Shown here: positions 28,655 through 38,491 of the stretch, in pieces
Position numbering within the stretch: position 1 is the first letter of the stretch
Layout of the letters: every line of letters begins with the position of its first letter
Source of the DNA: Bacteroidota bacterium
GTDB lineage: Bacteria > Bacteroidota > Bacteroidia > Bacteroidales > JAAUTT01
Assembly: GCA_023429135.1 (NCBI GenBank)
Contig: JAEYWD010000062.1
Span: forward strand, 1-64,000
Reading direction: 5' to 3'
Length of the DNA stretch: 64,000 bases
The notes under the pieces: generated by a model
Databases searched by the model: none
What the model saw: only the letters and a program-made list of their open reading frames with translations
Told to the model about the DNA's origin: nothing
Made by a program: the position numbers and the translations under genes

Positions 28655-30193
28655 ATGAACTTAGAAGACAAGTACAAAATTTATACTGAAAAATGCCTTC
28701 AGGCTGAGTTAGGCGGAGGTGAGGAACGTATTGCCAAGCAACACGCCGAAGGTAAAAAAACAGCCCGCGAACGTATCATAGATCTGCTTGATCCCGGTAC
28801 ATTCGTTGAACTCGATAAGCTGGTGGTGCACCGTACTACAGACTTTGGTATGGGCGATAACAAAATTCCTGGCGACGGAATGGTTACCGGATATGGTAAG
28901 ATTGATGGTCGTACCATATTTGTTTTTGCACAGGATTTCACTGTTTTTGGCGGAACGATGAGTCGTGCCAACGCTGATAAAGTAGTGAAGGTTATGCAGA
29001 TGGCCATGAAGATGGGAGCTCCCGTGATTGGATTAAACGATTCGGGTGGTGCCCGTATCCAGGAAGGAGTGCAAAGTCTGGCTGGATATGCGGATATTTT
29101 TCAGTTGAATGTAAAGGCTTCGGGAGTGATACCTCAAATATCGGCCATTCTTGGTCCATGTGCCGGTGGCGCTGTATATTCGCCTGCTCTTACCGATTTT
29201 ATCCTGATGGTGAAGGAAAAGAGCTACATGTTTGTAACCGGTCCCGAGGTTATTAAAGCCGTTACCCACGAAGAAGTCACCAAGGAAGATCTCGGAGGCG
29301 CTTTTACCCACAATTCTCAGAGTGGCGTAGCCCATATGATGGCTGATGACGACGAACAGGCCATGATGATGGTTCGCGAACTTATCAGTTTTCTGCCATC
29401 CAATAACCTCGAAGATCCTCCCGTAAAACCCATTACCGACGAGGTTACCCGTGAGGACGAAAAGCTTCAGACACTTGTACCTGTCGATCCAAATAAGCCT
29501 TACGATATGAAAGAGCTTATCGAAAGTGTGGTGGATAATAATAATTTCCTTGAAATTCAGCCGCATTATGCGCAGAATATAATTGTCGGATTTGGAAGGA
29601 TTGGAGGCAGGTCGGTTGGTTTTGTTGCCAATCAGCCCAACATACTGGCAGGGGTTCTTGATATTAATTCGTCGGTAAAAGCTGCCCGTTTTGTGAGATT
29701 TTGCGATGCTTTCAATATCCCTATTGTCACTTTTGTGGATGTACCTGGATTTTTACCCGGAACTACCCAGGAATTAGGCGGAATTATCAAGCATGGCGCT
29801 AAACTTCTGTATGCCTTTACCGAGGCTACAGTACCCAAAATAACAGTTATCACCCGCAAAGCTTACGGTGGTGCTTACGATGTAATGTCGAGCAAACATA
29901 TTGGCGCCGATATCAATTATGCCTTTCCCACAGCCGAAATTGCAGTGATGGGGCCGGAAGGAGCTGTAAATATTATCTATCGGAATAAATTAAAAACCGA
30001 GAAGGAAAGAACGCAAAAAGTTGACGAATATCGCGATACTTTTGCCAATCCATATCGCGCTGCCGAACTGGGATATGTGGATGAAATTATTATGCCCCGC
30101 GAAACACGGTACAAGATTTACCAGGCGCTGGAGCTTACAAGAACCAAATCGGTATCTAACCCTCCACGGAAGCACGGGAATATACCGTTGTAA
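28655..30193 (+). CDS. Acyl-CoA (probably propionyl-CoA) carboxylase, carboxyltransferase subunit
   Basis: A 512-residue crotonase-fold enzyme that transfers CO2 from carboxybiotin to an acyl-CoA. The frame is open from 28571, but that extension (SNCLCLRLTTYDSRL) is translated heptamer-repeat DNA. The start at 28655 (MNLEDKYKIY) fits the family. Visible motifs are 'GGARIQEGVQSLAGYADIF', the oxyanion glycines 'GPCAGGAVYSP' and, in the C-terminal half, 'GFLPGTTQELGGI' and 'AYGGAYDVMSSKHIGAD'. The aspartate in GAYDVM is the residue type associated with propionyl-CoA preference in PccB proteins. Methylmalonyl-CoA decarboxylase alpha subunits are close relatives, but the neighbouring biotin carboxylase favours the carboxylase reading. 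Confidence 0.9.
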   Translation: MNLEDKYKIYTEKCLQAELGGGEERIAKQHAEGKKTARERIIDLLDPGTFVELDKLVVHRTTDFGMGDNKIPGDGMVTGYGKIDGRTIFVFAQDFTVFGGTMSRANADKVVKVMQMAMKMGAPVIGLNDSGGARIQEGVQSLAGYADIFQLNVKASGVIPQISAILGPCAGGAVYSPALTDFILMVKEKSYMFVTGPEVIKAVTHEEVTKEDLGGAFTHNSQSGVAHMMADDDEQAMMMVRELISFLPSNNLEDPPVKPITDEVTREDEKLQTLVPVDPNKPYDMKELIESVVDNNNFLEIQPHYAQNIIVGFGRIGGRSVGFVANQPNILAGVLDINSSVKAARFVRFCDAFNIPIVTFVDVPGFLPGTTQELGGIIKHGAKLLYAFTEATVPKITVITRKAYGGAYDVMSSKHIGADINYAFPTAEIAVMGPEGAVNIIYRNKLKTEKERTQKVDEYRDTFANPYRAAELGYVDEIIMPRETRYKIYQALELTRTKSVSNPPRKHGNIPL

Positions 30194-30226
30194 AACAAAG
30201 ACGAGCCAAGACTCGTCTCTGTTTTA
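30192..30226. terminator. Bidirectional terminator between convergent genes
   Basis: Near-perfect 14-bp arms (AAAACAAAGACGAG against CTCGTCTCTGTTTT, one mismatch) around a 6-nt loop. U-rich stretches leave the hairpin on both strands. It starts in the carboxyltransferase stop codon and lies just before the stop of the convergent F5/8C lipoprotein gene. Confidence 0.75.
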
Positions 30227-30231
30227 TAAAT

Positions 30232-31311
30232 TTAATTTACTGACCCATATACATTTAATTCGCCAAGAAAGGCATAAAAATTAGGCCCATCTGTGGCTAT
30301 GTATTTGAAATATCGGGCAGTAGGGTTTGAGGACATCCGATAACTTTGTCCGCTGTTGCTTTGCGAATTGAAAGCAAAGGTTCCCTGATCCACCCAATTA
30401 ACACCATCTTTACTGGTAAGAAATTGATGCGACGTTTGTCCTCGTCCGTCTCCTTGTCTTCGGAAGCATTCGAAACGGCTGATGGTTATTTCTTTTTGCA
30501 TATCCACAATCACCCAATGAGGATAACCCGGTTGAGATCCTGCCCAGGCTGTATGCCAGAAGGTATTTACATTCTTATCGAATATATTAGCTGCAAACCC
30601 GTTCGGGGACTCTGCAGGTTCTTCGCTGGAGAAACTCACCACCGTCCACCCGCTTTTATCGATAAGAGACTCTTCCAAAGGTGAGAAAGTAAAGGTTACA
30701 GTATTAGAAATATTATCAGCAGCATCGGCAACCGAGACTAAAAATTCCCGCTCATTGGTATTAAGTTCCGAAATCATTCCTACATCATGTGCAGCAGATG
30801 ATGTAAATGACTTTGTTAATTTTTTACCGGCATTATCTTTAAAAACCACCTGAACAGTTATACGATCTCCCGTAACATTGTCCCAGGTTACTCTTGCTCC
30901 TCCGAAATCTGGTTCAAGTTTGATTGTTTTTACAACGACCGAAAAAGCCGGAGCTTTTGGCCGGGCTTTTATTATTACGGGCTCCGAGGCATTTCCACTC
31001 TTGTCGTATGCTGTAAATTTAAAAGCATATTCGGAACTATCTGCAAATCCGGTAATGGTATCGGCGCTTGCAAAACTGCTTACTTTTTCACTTCTTGACT
31101 CCCCATTGGCATTGGTGAAGGAAATATCAATATAATGCAAGTCTGCATCTTCCGGTTTTGACCATGCGAACATTAGTTTCCCATGAGCGGCTTTAAAGGA
31201 AATATCCTTTACCGGACCGGGAGCTAAGGTATCGTCATCTTTTTTTTCACAGGACGTAATTATATATGCACATAAAATTATACCTGTAAGTATATATAAT
31301 GTCTTATTCAT
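30232..31311 (-). CDS. SusD-associated lipoprotein with Fn3-like and F5/8 type C domains
   Basis: A 359-residue lipoprotein with lipobox ITSC (C21). Two Fn3/DUF4959-like beta domains (~30-125 and ~130-225) are followed by a discoidin-like F5/8 type C domain (~235-357). Its features are 'NIFDKNVNTFWHTAW', 'PHWVIVDMQKEITISRFECFRR' and 'FKYIATDGPNFYAFLGELNVYG'. Such proteins sit on the outer surface beside SusC/SusD and bind glycans. It is the last gene of the SusC-SusD operon, 165 bp after SusD. It probably helps capture the same, here unidentified, polysaccharide. Confidence 0.85.
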   Translation of the reverse strand: MNKTLYILTGIILCAYIITSCEKKDDDTLAPGPVKDISFKAAHGKLMFAWSKPEDADLHYIDISFTNANGESRSEKVSSFASADTITGFADSSEYAFKFTAYDKSGNASEPVIIKARPKAPAFSVVVKTIKLEPDFGGARVTWDNVTGDRITVQVVFKDNAGKKLTKSFTSSAAHDVGMISELNTNEREFLVSVADAADNISNTVTFTFSPLEESLIDKSGWTVVSFSSEEPAESPNGFAANIFDKNVNTFWHTAWAGSQPGYPHWVIVDMQKEITISRFECFRRQGDGRGQTSHQFLTSKDGVNWVDQGTFAFNSQSNSGQSYRMSSNPTARYFKYIATDGPNFYAFLGELNVYGSVN

Positions 31312-31476
31312 AAGTTCAAATTTTTCAATGTTTCACTATTTAATTTACAGTTTTCGGTATTTACCTTATTGTTACGCATATAGGCAAGTTATTAGGCTGC
31401 AGTTGTAATAGAAGAAAATAAAATTGTAGCACCTACTTTCTTTCCAGGCCAGGAACTTACCTCATATGTAAAGGTT

Positions 31477-33417
31477 TTACCATAGAGCATTTTGTGTAAG
31501 CAGGTTATTTTTATCAATTTCCGACTGTGGAATAGGCATGAAGTACATTTTATCATCCCAGATGCGGGTTTCGAAAACATAATTTTCGTCCCAAAAACCT
31601 TCAGTTTCGTTTTTAAATACGTTCATTCCATGCTTGGCTCCACCTTCATTTTCAGCTACTAACCAACGGCGATTATCGAAATACCGGTGACCCTCGAAAG
31701 CCAATTCTATGCGACGCTCCCGTTGGATGAGGTCTCTTAATTTCCCGGTTGTGAGGGGTATCCCAATTTTCACATAAGCCGATCTTACATCGGGTAGTTG
31801 TACACGCTCACGCACCTGATCCCAATAAGTAAAAACGTCTTCATTAGCTGCAGGATTTTCACCCGAACCGGCATAATATTCAAAAGCTGCTTCTGTATAA
31901 TTAAGTAACAATTCGGCATACCTGAATATCGAGACTGCATAATCTCCGGCGCTGGTTTTACTATCAGTTTTCCCAACAAATTTGATGGCCAGAAAACCGG
32001 TATTGGTATAGTCTCTGCCGGTTTTCATGGCATAACCATCAGGTCCGTCGAAGAACGGGCGGAACCAGACATAATCAGTCCAGTTGGAAGTGGTATTATA
32101 CGCCCAGCGGGTGTCGTAACTTTCGGTTTCGTTTCCCGTTACAGCATAGGAGTATTGTCCTGGAAACAGAATATTAACATAAAATCGGGGATCGCGGTTC
32201 TTATACTTTCTGTATAAACGGATATCTTTTCCATTTTTTGTATAAACCTGAAATCCTGATGCCGCTGCATATTCCGGGTCGTCTTCCGGCATCAGTCCAT
32301 TAGCCATAAAATATTCGTTTACATGCTCCAGCGTAGGACATATTCCTGAATATCCGCTCCATGATATAGGTAAACTATGTTGACGCATTGAGTTGGTCGA
32401 AAAGTTTTGCTTATAGAAAACATTTTCAGGACAGGGATGTCCGCCTCGGGCGTAATTAAATATATTCCAGTAAGCATCGTAGCCATTTTTAACTGTAGCA
32501 TTTGCACCTGTCCTGTAGAGACCCAGAGACGCTGATTTACACACCTCTATAGCTTGCTTTGCGACATCCATAGCTTTCTTCCATTTGTTAATGTCGAAAG
32601 TGGAACTTATAAGATCTTCTCCTTTATTATTCTTAGGCATCAGGTGAGCATAATTTTTTCCATTGTGATTGGATAAGCCGTTATACAAAGGACTGGCAGC
32701 ATACAACCATAAACGTGAACGTAAAAACCAGGCAGAGCATTTACTGGCTCGAGCTGCTCTTTCGGTAGAAGATGAGGTGTAGAACAAATCCAGATGGTCG
32801 ATGGCTTTTTCAAGAAGCCTGTCAATGTAGTTAACACATGTATCCAAATGAGCACGGGGAATTCCCTCATTCATGGACGAAGTCAGTTCATTTCCGTTAT
32901 AAACCTTATCGATAATCGGAACAGGACCATATTGCTGTACCAGCAGGAAATAATAGTAGGCCTGAAGAAAATACGCTTCACCTTTCCACCACGAACGTTC
33001 GTCTTCAGTAAGTTTTTTATCCTTGCAAGCGTCAATTCTGTCAAGAAAATACTGGCAAGTACGAATTTGCCGGTAAAAACTTGCCCAATGATCGTAAATC
33101 AAAGAAGACTGACTGTATTGGCCAAGATCTTTCATATAAGGGCCATAACTGCTCCAGTTAAAATCGACTTCGTCGGCAGCTACTCCGCAATTATCAGAAA
33201 ATTCTATCGTATTATAATGATACGAATAGGCTTGTGTAAGCACTTTAACAACATCATCCTTTGAATAAAAAAGATTCCCTTCACTAAGTTTTTCATCGGG
33301 AACCTGATCGAGATACTCGCTACATGAACCAAACAACACCAGCAAACTAATAAAAAGAGTTTTGGCATCGAGCTTAATAGCGGATATAATTTGAAATAAA
33401 CTTTTGCGCTTCATCAT
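31477..33417 (-). CDS. RagB/SusD family nutrient-binding outer-membrane lipoprotein
   Basis: A 646-residue lipoprotein with lipobox FGSC (C32) followed by the family opening 'SEYLDQVPDEKLSEGNLF'. SusD hallmarks include the helical 'YFLQAYYYFLLVQQYGPVPII' segment, 'RAARASKCSAWFLRSRLWLYAASPLYN' and the C-terminal 'LIQRERRIELAFEGHRYFDNRRW'. The chain ends with 'PIPQSEIDKNNLLTQNALW', the usual SusD end. It forms the lid over the partner SusC transporter, encoded 8 bp upstream. The ligand is not predictable from this sequence. Confidence 0.93.
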   Translation of the reverse strand: MMKRKSLFQIISAIKLDAKTLFISLLVLFGSCSEYLDQVPDEKLSEGNLFYSKDDVVKVLTQAYSYHYNTIEFSDNCGVAADEVDFNWSSYGPYMKDLGQYSQSSLIYDHWASFYRQIRTCQYFLDRIDACKDKKLTEDERSWWKGEAYFLQAYYYFLLVQQYGPVPIIDKVYNGNELTSSMNEGIPRAHLDTCVNYIDRLLEKAIDHLDLFYTSSSTERAARASKCSAWFLRSRLWLYAASPLYNGLSNHNGKNYAHLMPKNNKGEDLISSTFDINKWKKAMDVAKQAIEVCKSASLGLYRTGANATVKNGYDAYWNIFNYARGGHPCPENVFYKQNFSTNSMRQHSLPISWSGYSGICPTLEHVNEYFMANGLMPEDDPEYAAASGFQVYTKNGKDIRLYRKYKNRDPRFYVNILFPGQYSYAVTGNETESYDTRWAYNTTSNWTDYVWFRPFFDGPDGYAMKTGRDYTNTGFLAIKFVGKTDSKTSAGDYAVSIFRYAELLLNYTEAAFEYYAGSGENPAANEDVFTYWDQVRERVQLPDVRSAYVKIGIPLTTGKLRDLIQRERRIELAFEGHRYFDNRRWLVAENEGGAKHGMNVFKNETEGFWDENYVFETRIWDDKMYFMPIPQSEIDKNNLLTQNALW

Positions 33418-33425
33418 GTCAGTTT

Positions 33426-36400
33426 TTAAAATTTAACTTCTAATCCCATGTTGATTATTTTCTGTGAGGGATAATACAATCCCGTATCGCTTTGCGACTC
33501 AGGATCCCACCACCTGAAAGCCGAGAAAGTAAACAAATTGAGGCCATTTGCATATATCCTGAAATTTTCAATTTTTATCTTTTTAGTCCAGGCCGAGGGC
33601 AATGTATATCCTATCTCGAGTTGCTTAATCCGCAGATAACTTCCATCCTGCAACCACCAGGAAGAATTAGTATAATTATTATTCTGGGAACCTAATCCAA
33701 GACGTGGGAAATCGGCGCCTAAATCCTGTGTTTGAGAATTCCAGTGACTATCATTTACAATAGTTAAAACATTACCGGTATTTTCTTCGGGGAAGCTCTT
33801 TGGTTTTGCAAAGAAAGAGACACGTGACACACCCTGAAGCAGGAAGGAGAAATCAAAGTTCTTGTACATAATATTGGATCCAAAACCATAAGTAATTTCG
33901 GGGACATCGGAATAACCCATGAATACCCTGTCGAAGTCGTTAATGCTTCCATCGTTGTTCACATCCTTGTATTTAATGTCACCAGGTTTTGGGGTTCCGC
34001 CCAAGGCTGTCTGATCGGGACTGTTCGCGATTTCGGCTTCGTCTACAAATAAACCTTCGGCCATATACCCGAATTTGCGGTTGTAAGGTTGCCCTATTGC
34101 CGATTGATAGGCATATTTTTTGGTTTCTTCTCCATTCTGAAGAATTTTATTGGTGGAGTAGGAGAAAGTTCCCTTCAGGTTGATATTCAGATCGTCTCCA
34201 ATTTTGCCGGAGTAATCAAGGTATCCATCAAAGCCTTTGTTTTCCATTTCTCCCACATTCCCGTAAGGGTTTGTAGAGTATCCATAAATATCAGGCACTC
34301 TTGAAAGTCGTACCCATATATTGGTTCTTTTTTCATAAAAGAAGTCCATTTGGAGATGAAAGTTCTTAAGGAAATTAATTTCAACACCCAGGTCGGTCTT
34401 TGTTGCTTTTTCCCACGTAGCATCCGGATTTCCATAATATGTTATATTAATTCCTCCTCCACTGCCATAACCATATCCGTTATTTGTTCCAAAACCAACA
34501 TTGGTACTGGTACCCTCAACCCTGGTCAAATATACAAAGCGGGAATTCAGTCCGTCGTTTCCAACGGTTCCATGCGACATACGAATCTTCATATAATCTA
34601 CTACAGGCTTAATAAAATTCATGAATGATTCACGGGTTGGGACCCAGCCTATTCCATAAGAAGGAAAGAATCCGTAACGTTTTCCTTTTGCGAAATTTTC
34701 CGATCCGTTGTAACCAAAATTATATTCAAAGAAGTATTTATCATCGTAAGCATAGGTAAACCTGGTGGTTATTCCCTGATGTCTTTGAGGGACCGACTCA
34801 TAAATCCCGCTTTTACTCGGAAAAGCTTTGTCGCTTTGATTGTAAAGTATCAGGCCTCCTGCTGTGTGTTTTCCAAAAACCCTGTTATATAAAAGAGACA
34901 GTTCGGTATACAGAGATCTGTCGTTATAAGGGGCATCGGCCGATCTGTCCAGATAATCGTGATAAGTAGAATTGGAAGGATCCTGATCTACGTAGTTGTA
35001 CTCTCCATCCTTCACCAGAATTGGGTTCCCGTTTTCATCGAATCCATAGGGAACAATTAAATAGGGTCGTGGAGTAATGCTGCGTTTAACCTTTGCTTCG
35101 GTATACGTATCGAATGAAAATAACCCTTTGACCTGCAAACCTTTTGTAATGAATGAAAGGTCCTGCGATGCAGTTATGTTGGATTGTACGTTTGAATGAT
35201 ATTCAGTTGTAAATCCCGACCGGGCAAGTAACTGATAAGGGTTTCGTCCCATGGAATAGGGATATCCGGGAACTTTGGTGTTGTCGGGATACTGCGCCGG
35301 AAACCATACAGGAGGGTTCCATAACATTCGGCTAAAGATATCGCTTGAAGATGCTCCCGGATAGTTTCTGTCTTCGAGTATTGCAGCAAGATTGATGGAC
35401 AATGTGGTTGTTTTTGTGACGTTCATATCCACATTGGAACGAAAATTATAGCGTTTAACATTGATATTGTTGTTATAGCTTGTACCTCCGAAACTCTTGA
35501 ACATTCCATTCTGGTTAAGAAATGCACCTGCAACAAAATAACGGACGCGTTCGCTTCCGCCCATAACGTTCAGGGCTGCGCGCTGACTCGATGACCAGCG
35601 TCTGAGTAACTCGTCCATCCAGTTTACATCGGGGTAATAGTAGGGATCTTTTTTACTTGCAGTATTTTGTATCTGTTCCTCTGTAAATAGTTTTGGTTTG
35701 CCGGTATTAAGAAGTGCCTCATTCTGAAGACGCATATATGTTGGACCATTTACAAATTTGGGTAATTCCAAAGGGTCTGATAATCCCGATTCAAGTGTTA
35801 ATTTAATTTGCGGCTGACCAGTTACCCCTTTTTTTGTTGTAATGAGAACAACCCCGTTTGCCCCACGTACGCCATATACTGCGGTAGCAGTCGCATCCTT
35901 TAAAATTGTAAAGTCAGCAATTTCTTCAGGGTCGACATCATCAAGATCCCTTTCCACATTATCTACAAGTACCAGGGGATTTGTATTTCCTGTAAAAGTA
36001 TTTACACCCCTGATCCAGAAACTGGCTCCGTCGTATCCAGGTTCTCCCGATTTTTGGACAGCAAAAACTCCGGCCAGTCGTCCCGCAAGCGAGGTACTCA
36101 ATGTTCTGGTAGGCTGTTTAAGTTTTTCAGTTTCTATGCGGTCTACCGAGCCAATTACACTCCCTTTTCTTTGAGTACCAAAGCCTACCACCACTACTTC
36201 TTCCAGTTTCTTTATATCCTCAATTAACTTAACATCAATTTCTTTACGATCACCAACAGGAACTTCTTCGGTTAGGTAACCTATAAAGGAAAAAACCAGA
36301 ATCGCCTCAGCATTGTCCACTTCAATAGTATAATAACCATTTAAATCGGTGACCGATCCCCTGGTAGTCCCTTTAATGGTGATGTTTACCCCAGGAATGG

Positions 36401-36854
36401 CAGAGCCTTTAGTATCCGTTACTTTACCGGTTATTTTATTTCGCTGCAGATAGAGATTAGTTCCCAGTTGAGACTCTTTCCCCGTAATAACGAAGTACTT
36501 GTCTATTATTTGGTAATGCAAGCCGGCCTTGCTTAGTATGTCCGAAAGAATTTGTTCCACATGCTGATCTTTTGCAACAACATTTACATGCCGTTTTAAT
36601 TCTTCGACTGAATTATCGTATACAAATTTGAATTCACTTTCCATCTCTAATTTTTTCAGTAACATCTCAATAGGAACATTATTCAGCGAAAAAGTGAATT
36701 TCGTTCCTTGAGAGTACGAATTAGCCGATACTGTAAGTAACCCGGCCAGTGACAGCAGAATAAAACATTTCATAATAGTAAGTAGTTTTCTAATGTAATA
36801 GCAGACATTACTTTCTTGTAAAAATTTCATAGTTTTGTTTTTAGAATTAGACAT
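33426..36854 (-). CDS. SusC/RagA family TonB-linked outer-membrane transporter
   Basis: An 1142-residue TonB-dependent transporter. The signal sequence (~25-50) is followed by a STN domain (~52-122, 'FTFSLNNVPIEMLLKKLE'), which in this family contacts a FecR anti-sigma factor. A carboxypeptidase-regulatory-like domain lies at ~140-220 ('ITGKVTDTKGSAIPGVNI'). Then come the TonB-box region 'VVVGFGTQ', the plug with 'SFWIRGVNTFTG' and the barrel ending 'IINMGLEVKF'. The STN domain and the upstream FecR/sigma genes indicate trans-envelope signalling: substrate import induces the locus. SusD follows 8 bp downstream. Confidence 0.94.
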   Translation of the reverse strand: MSNSKNKTMKFLQESNVCYYIRKLLTIMKCFILLSLAGLLTVSANSYSQGTKFTFSLNNVPIEMLLKKLEMESEFKFVYDNSVEELKRHVNVVAKDQHVEQILSDILSKAGLHYQIIDKYFVITGKESQLGTNLYLQRNKITGKVTDTKGSAIPGVNITIKGTTRGSVTDLNGYYTIEVDNAEAILVFSFIGYLTEEVPVGDRKEIDVKLIEDIKKLEEVVVVGFGTQRKGSVIGSVDRIETEKLKQPTRTLSTSLAGRLAGVFAVQKSGEPGYDGASFWIRGVNTFTGNTNPLVLVDNVERDLDDVDPEEIADFTILKDATATAVYGVRGANGVVLITTKKGVTGQPQIKLTLESGLSDPLELPKFVNGPTYMRLQNEALLNTGKPKLFTEEQIQNTASKKDPYYYPDVNWMDELLRRWSSSQRAALNVMGGSERVRYFVAGAFLNQNGMFKSFGGTSYNNNINVKRYNFRSNVDMNVTKTTTLSINLAAILEDRNYPGASSSDIFSRMLWNPPVWFPAQYPDNTKVPGYPYSMGRNPYQLLARSGFTTEYHSNVQSNITASQDLSFITKGLQVKGLFSFDTYTEAKVKRSITPRPYLIVPYGFDENGNPILVKDGEYNYVDQDPSNSTYHDYLDRSADAPYNDRSLYTELSLLYNRVFGKHTAGGLILYNQSDKAFPSKSGIYESVPQRHQGITTRFTYAYDDKYFFEYNFGYNGSENFAKGKRYGFFPSYGIGWVPTRESFMNFIKPVVDYMKIRMSHGTVGNDGLNSRFVYLTRVEGTSTNVGFGTNNGYGYGSGGGINITYYGNPDATWEKATKTDLGVEINFLKNFHLQMDFFYEKRTNIWVRLSRVPDIYGYSTNPYGNVGEMENKGFDGYLDYSGKIGDDLNINLKGTFSYSTNKILQNGEETKKYAYQSAIGQPYNRKFGYMAEGLFVDEAEIANSPDQTALGGTPKPGDIKYKDVNNDGSINDFDRVFMGYSDVPEITYGFGSNIMYKNFDFSFLLQGVSRVSFFAKPKSFPEENTGNVLTIVNDSHWNSQTQDLGADFPRLGLGSQNNNYTNSSWWLQDGSYLRIKQLEIGYTLPSAWTKKIKIENFRIYANGLNLFTFSAFRWWDPESQSDTGLYYPSQKIINMGLEVKF

Positions 36855-36981
36855 AAAATGGCCTGTCTTTTCTCAGAAGGAAGCCATTGTTTAATGATTT
36901 TCCCGGGAGATGTTTGCAGCGTCCCCCGGATTTTTTTTTGTAGCTAGTTTAGTTTATCCATAGGCATTAAGGAGTTAATTA

Positions 36982-38091
36982 TTATTCTTTAAATTGTAGA
37001 TTTTTAGGTCTTTCTGTAATTATTATCCCTGTGGGAGTTTCCCTGATATTTATATTCAGAGCTTTTGAAGTAACCTCCAGGATTCTTTCCAAAGTTTCAC
37101 CTTCCTGAAAATGAGCTGTTAGCTTTTTATCTTCAAAAATTTCCGGATTGAACCTAAATGTTTTATTAAAGGTACGTTCCAGCCTCTCAAAAACTTTTTG
37201 TGGCGATTCTCCAGAGAACACAAGTTCTCCATCCTTCCACGCCGAATAGATATCGGTTCTGAATTCACTTTTGATTGTACTTTTAAGTTTAAAATCAACT
37301 AATACCGCTTCTTTGGGTTGAAGAATTATGAGCTTTTCGGATAAGGTATCCATCATTGAAATTTTGCCTGAAATAAGAGCTGTTTCTACCTCCTCATCTT
37401 CGGGATAAGCCGAAACATTGAAAACAGTTCCGAGAACTTCAATAATTATTCCTTTGGCTTTAACATGAAATGGTTTGGTTGGGTTGTGAGCTACTTCAAA
37501 ATATGCCTCACCTTCTAAAATTACATCCCTGTTTTGTTGATTAAACGAAGATTCATAAGAAAGAACAGAACGGGAATTTAGCCAAACTTTGGTACCATCG
37601 GGTAAAGTAATTCTTCTTCTTTCACCTTTTGGTATATTGATTTTAACTTTCCTGGTATTTGTTTCAATAACTTTTTCGATAATTTTCGCAGCTTTAGGCT
37701 CTGGTACATAATAAGCCACCTGTTCAACTTTAGGCGACTGCACTCCTGCTGGTTTTTTAAAATATAAAAATGAACCGAGAGATGTAGCAACTAAAACTAC
37801 CGCAGCCGCTGCGTAACGCATTATAAGCCGAACTTTACGACTACGGAAGTTAACTTGGGAAAATTCCATTGAATTTTGCAGCGATTTAAAAACGCTCCAT
37901 TCATGAGCTATGTCTATTTTACTTACTTCCGATGCAAAGCCAGTTTCACCCCAGGTCTCTTTCAGCTCTTCAAATTTAGCTTTATATTCGGGATTCTGAG
38001 CCAGTTTGTTCTCTATCTGTAGCTTCTCCTCATCCGAAAGTTCTCCCACCAGATAATTAATAATGGAATAAATTTCAATTTCCGAAATCAT
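36982..38091 (-). CDS. FecR family anti-sigma factor
   Basis: A 369-residue single-pass membrane protein. The N-terminal cytoplasmic part (1-90) would hold the sigma factor. The transmembrane helix is at ~92-110 (RYAAAAVVLVATSLGSFLY). The periplasmic FecR domain ('ITLPDGTKVWLNSRSVLSYES', 'VILEGEAYFEVAH', 'VLGTVFNVSAY') is followed by a DUF4974/STN-like C-terminus ('SPQKVFERLERTFNKTFRF'). It should relay the SusC signal to the ECF sigma factor. The usual arrangement is directly after the sigma gene. Here an alpha/beta hydrolase gene and two long spacers separate them. Confidence 0.93.
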   Translation of the reverse strand: MISEIEIYSIINYLVGELSDEEKLQIENKLAQNPEYKAKFEELKETWGETGFASEVSKIDIAHEWSVFKSLQNSMEFSQVNFRSRKVRLIMRYAAAAVVLVATSLGSFLYFKKPAGVQSPKVEQVAYYVPEPKAAKIIEKVIETNTRKVKINIPKGERRRITLPDGTKVWLNSRSVLSYESSFNQQNRDVILEGEAYFEVAHNPTKPFHVKAKGIIIEVLGTVFNVSAYPEDEEVETALISGKISMMDTLSEKLIILQPKEAVLVDFKLKSTIKSEFRTDIYSAWKDGELVFSGESPQKVFERLERTFNKTFRFNPEIFEDKKLTAHFQEGETLERILEVTSKALNINIRETPTGIIITERPKNLQFKE

Positions 38092-38491
38092 AATTGTTTT
38101 TTTTAGTATAATGCAAAAAAGAAATGTTACCCTTACAAGGAATTAGAAAAAAATAATCTACAGACGAAGGACTATGGCTAAACAGCCGGTAAATTAGTGC
38201 ATAGACCATGGAAATACATAAAACAGAACCGGCTGTTTCTATCGACTATAACTACAGCCTGCGAACCTCTGCTAAGAAAGTTGGCATTAATTAGTATTGC
38301 TATAATGAATTATGAAAAAACTCCACCTTTCAATTCGTCGTTTATTTTTTCTTTCCTTATATTTTGTTTTAATATTAACTTGTAATCAGATAAATCTTCA
38401 ATACCTAATTCTTTGTCGATGTAACTAAGCACAAAAGACAAAAATAATCTGTTGGAATGCAATTGTTGTAAATAACTTTGCAACGCCCATT
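38092..38491 (-). other. 400-bp spacer between hydrolase and fecR-like gene
   Basis: It contains copy A of the 39-bp repeat (38105-38143), directly upstream of the FecR start. It also holds an inverted repeat with perfect 11-bp arms (38180-38190 and 38228-38238, AAACAGCCGGT/ACCGGCTGTTT, 37-nt loop) that could fold in the hydrolase transcript. No gene is visible. Confidence 0.6.
38105..38143 (-). repeat. 39-bp direct repeat, copy A (upstream of fecR-like gene)
   Basis: Reads (+ strand) from AGTATAATGCAAAAAA to TTACAAGGAAT. It matches 39931-39969 at 37 of 39 positions in the same orientation. It lies ~15 bp upstream of the FecR start and may contain its promoter, or it may mark one end of an insertion or duplication. 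Confidence 0.8.

Noticed and set aside
31392..31580. Short frame overlapping the SusD stop, ending in the SusD-lipoprotein gap
   Set aside because: SusD ends normally (LLTQNALW), and the extra frame has no independent support; it may be chance or a small remnant.
36895..36940. Hairpin-like GC stretch with T run between FecR and SusC genes as a terminator
   Set aside because: The T run lies on the plus strand while the genes run on the minus strand, and the stem is only about 5 bp.
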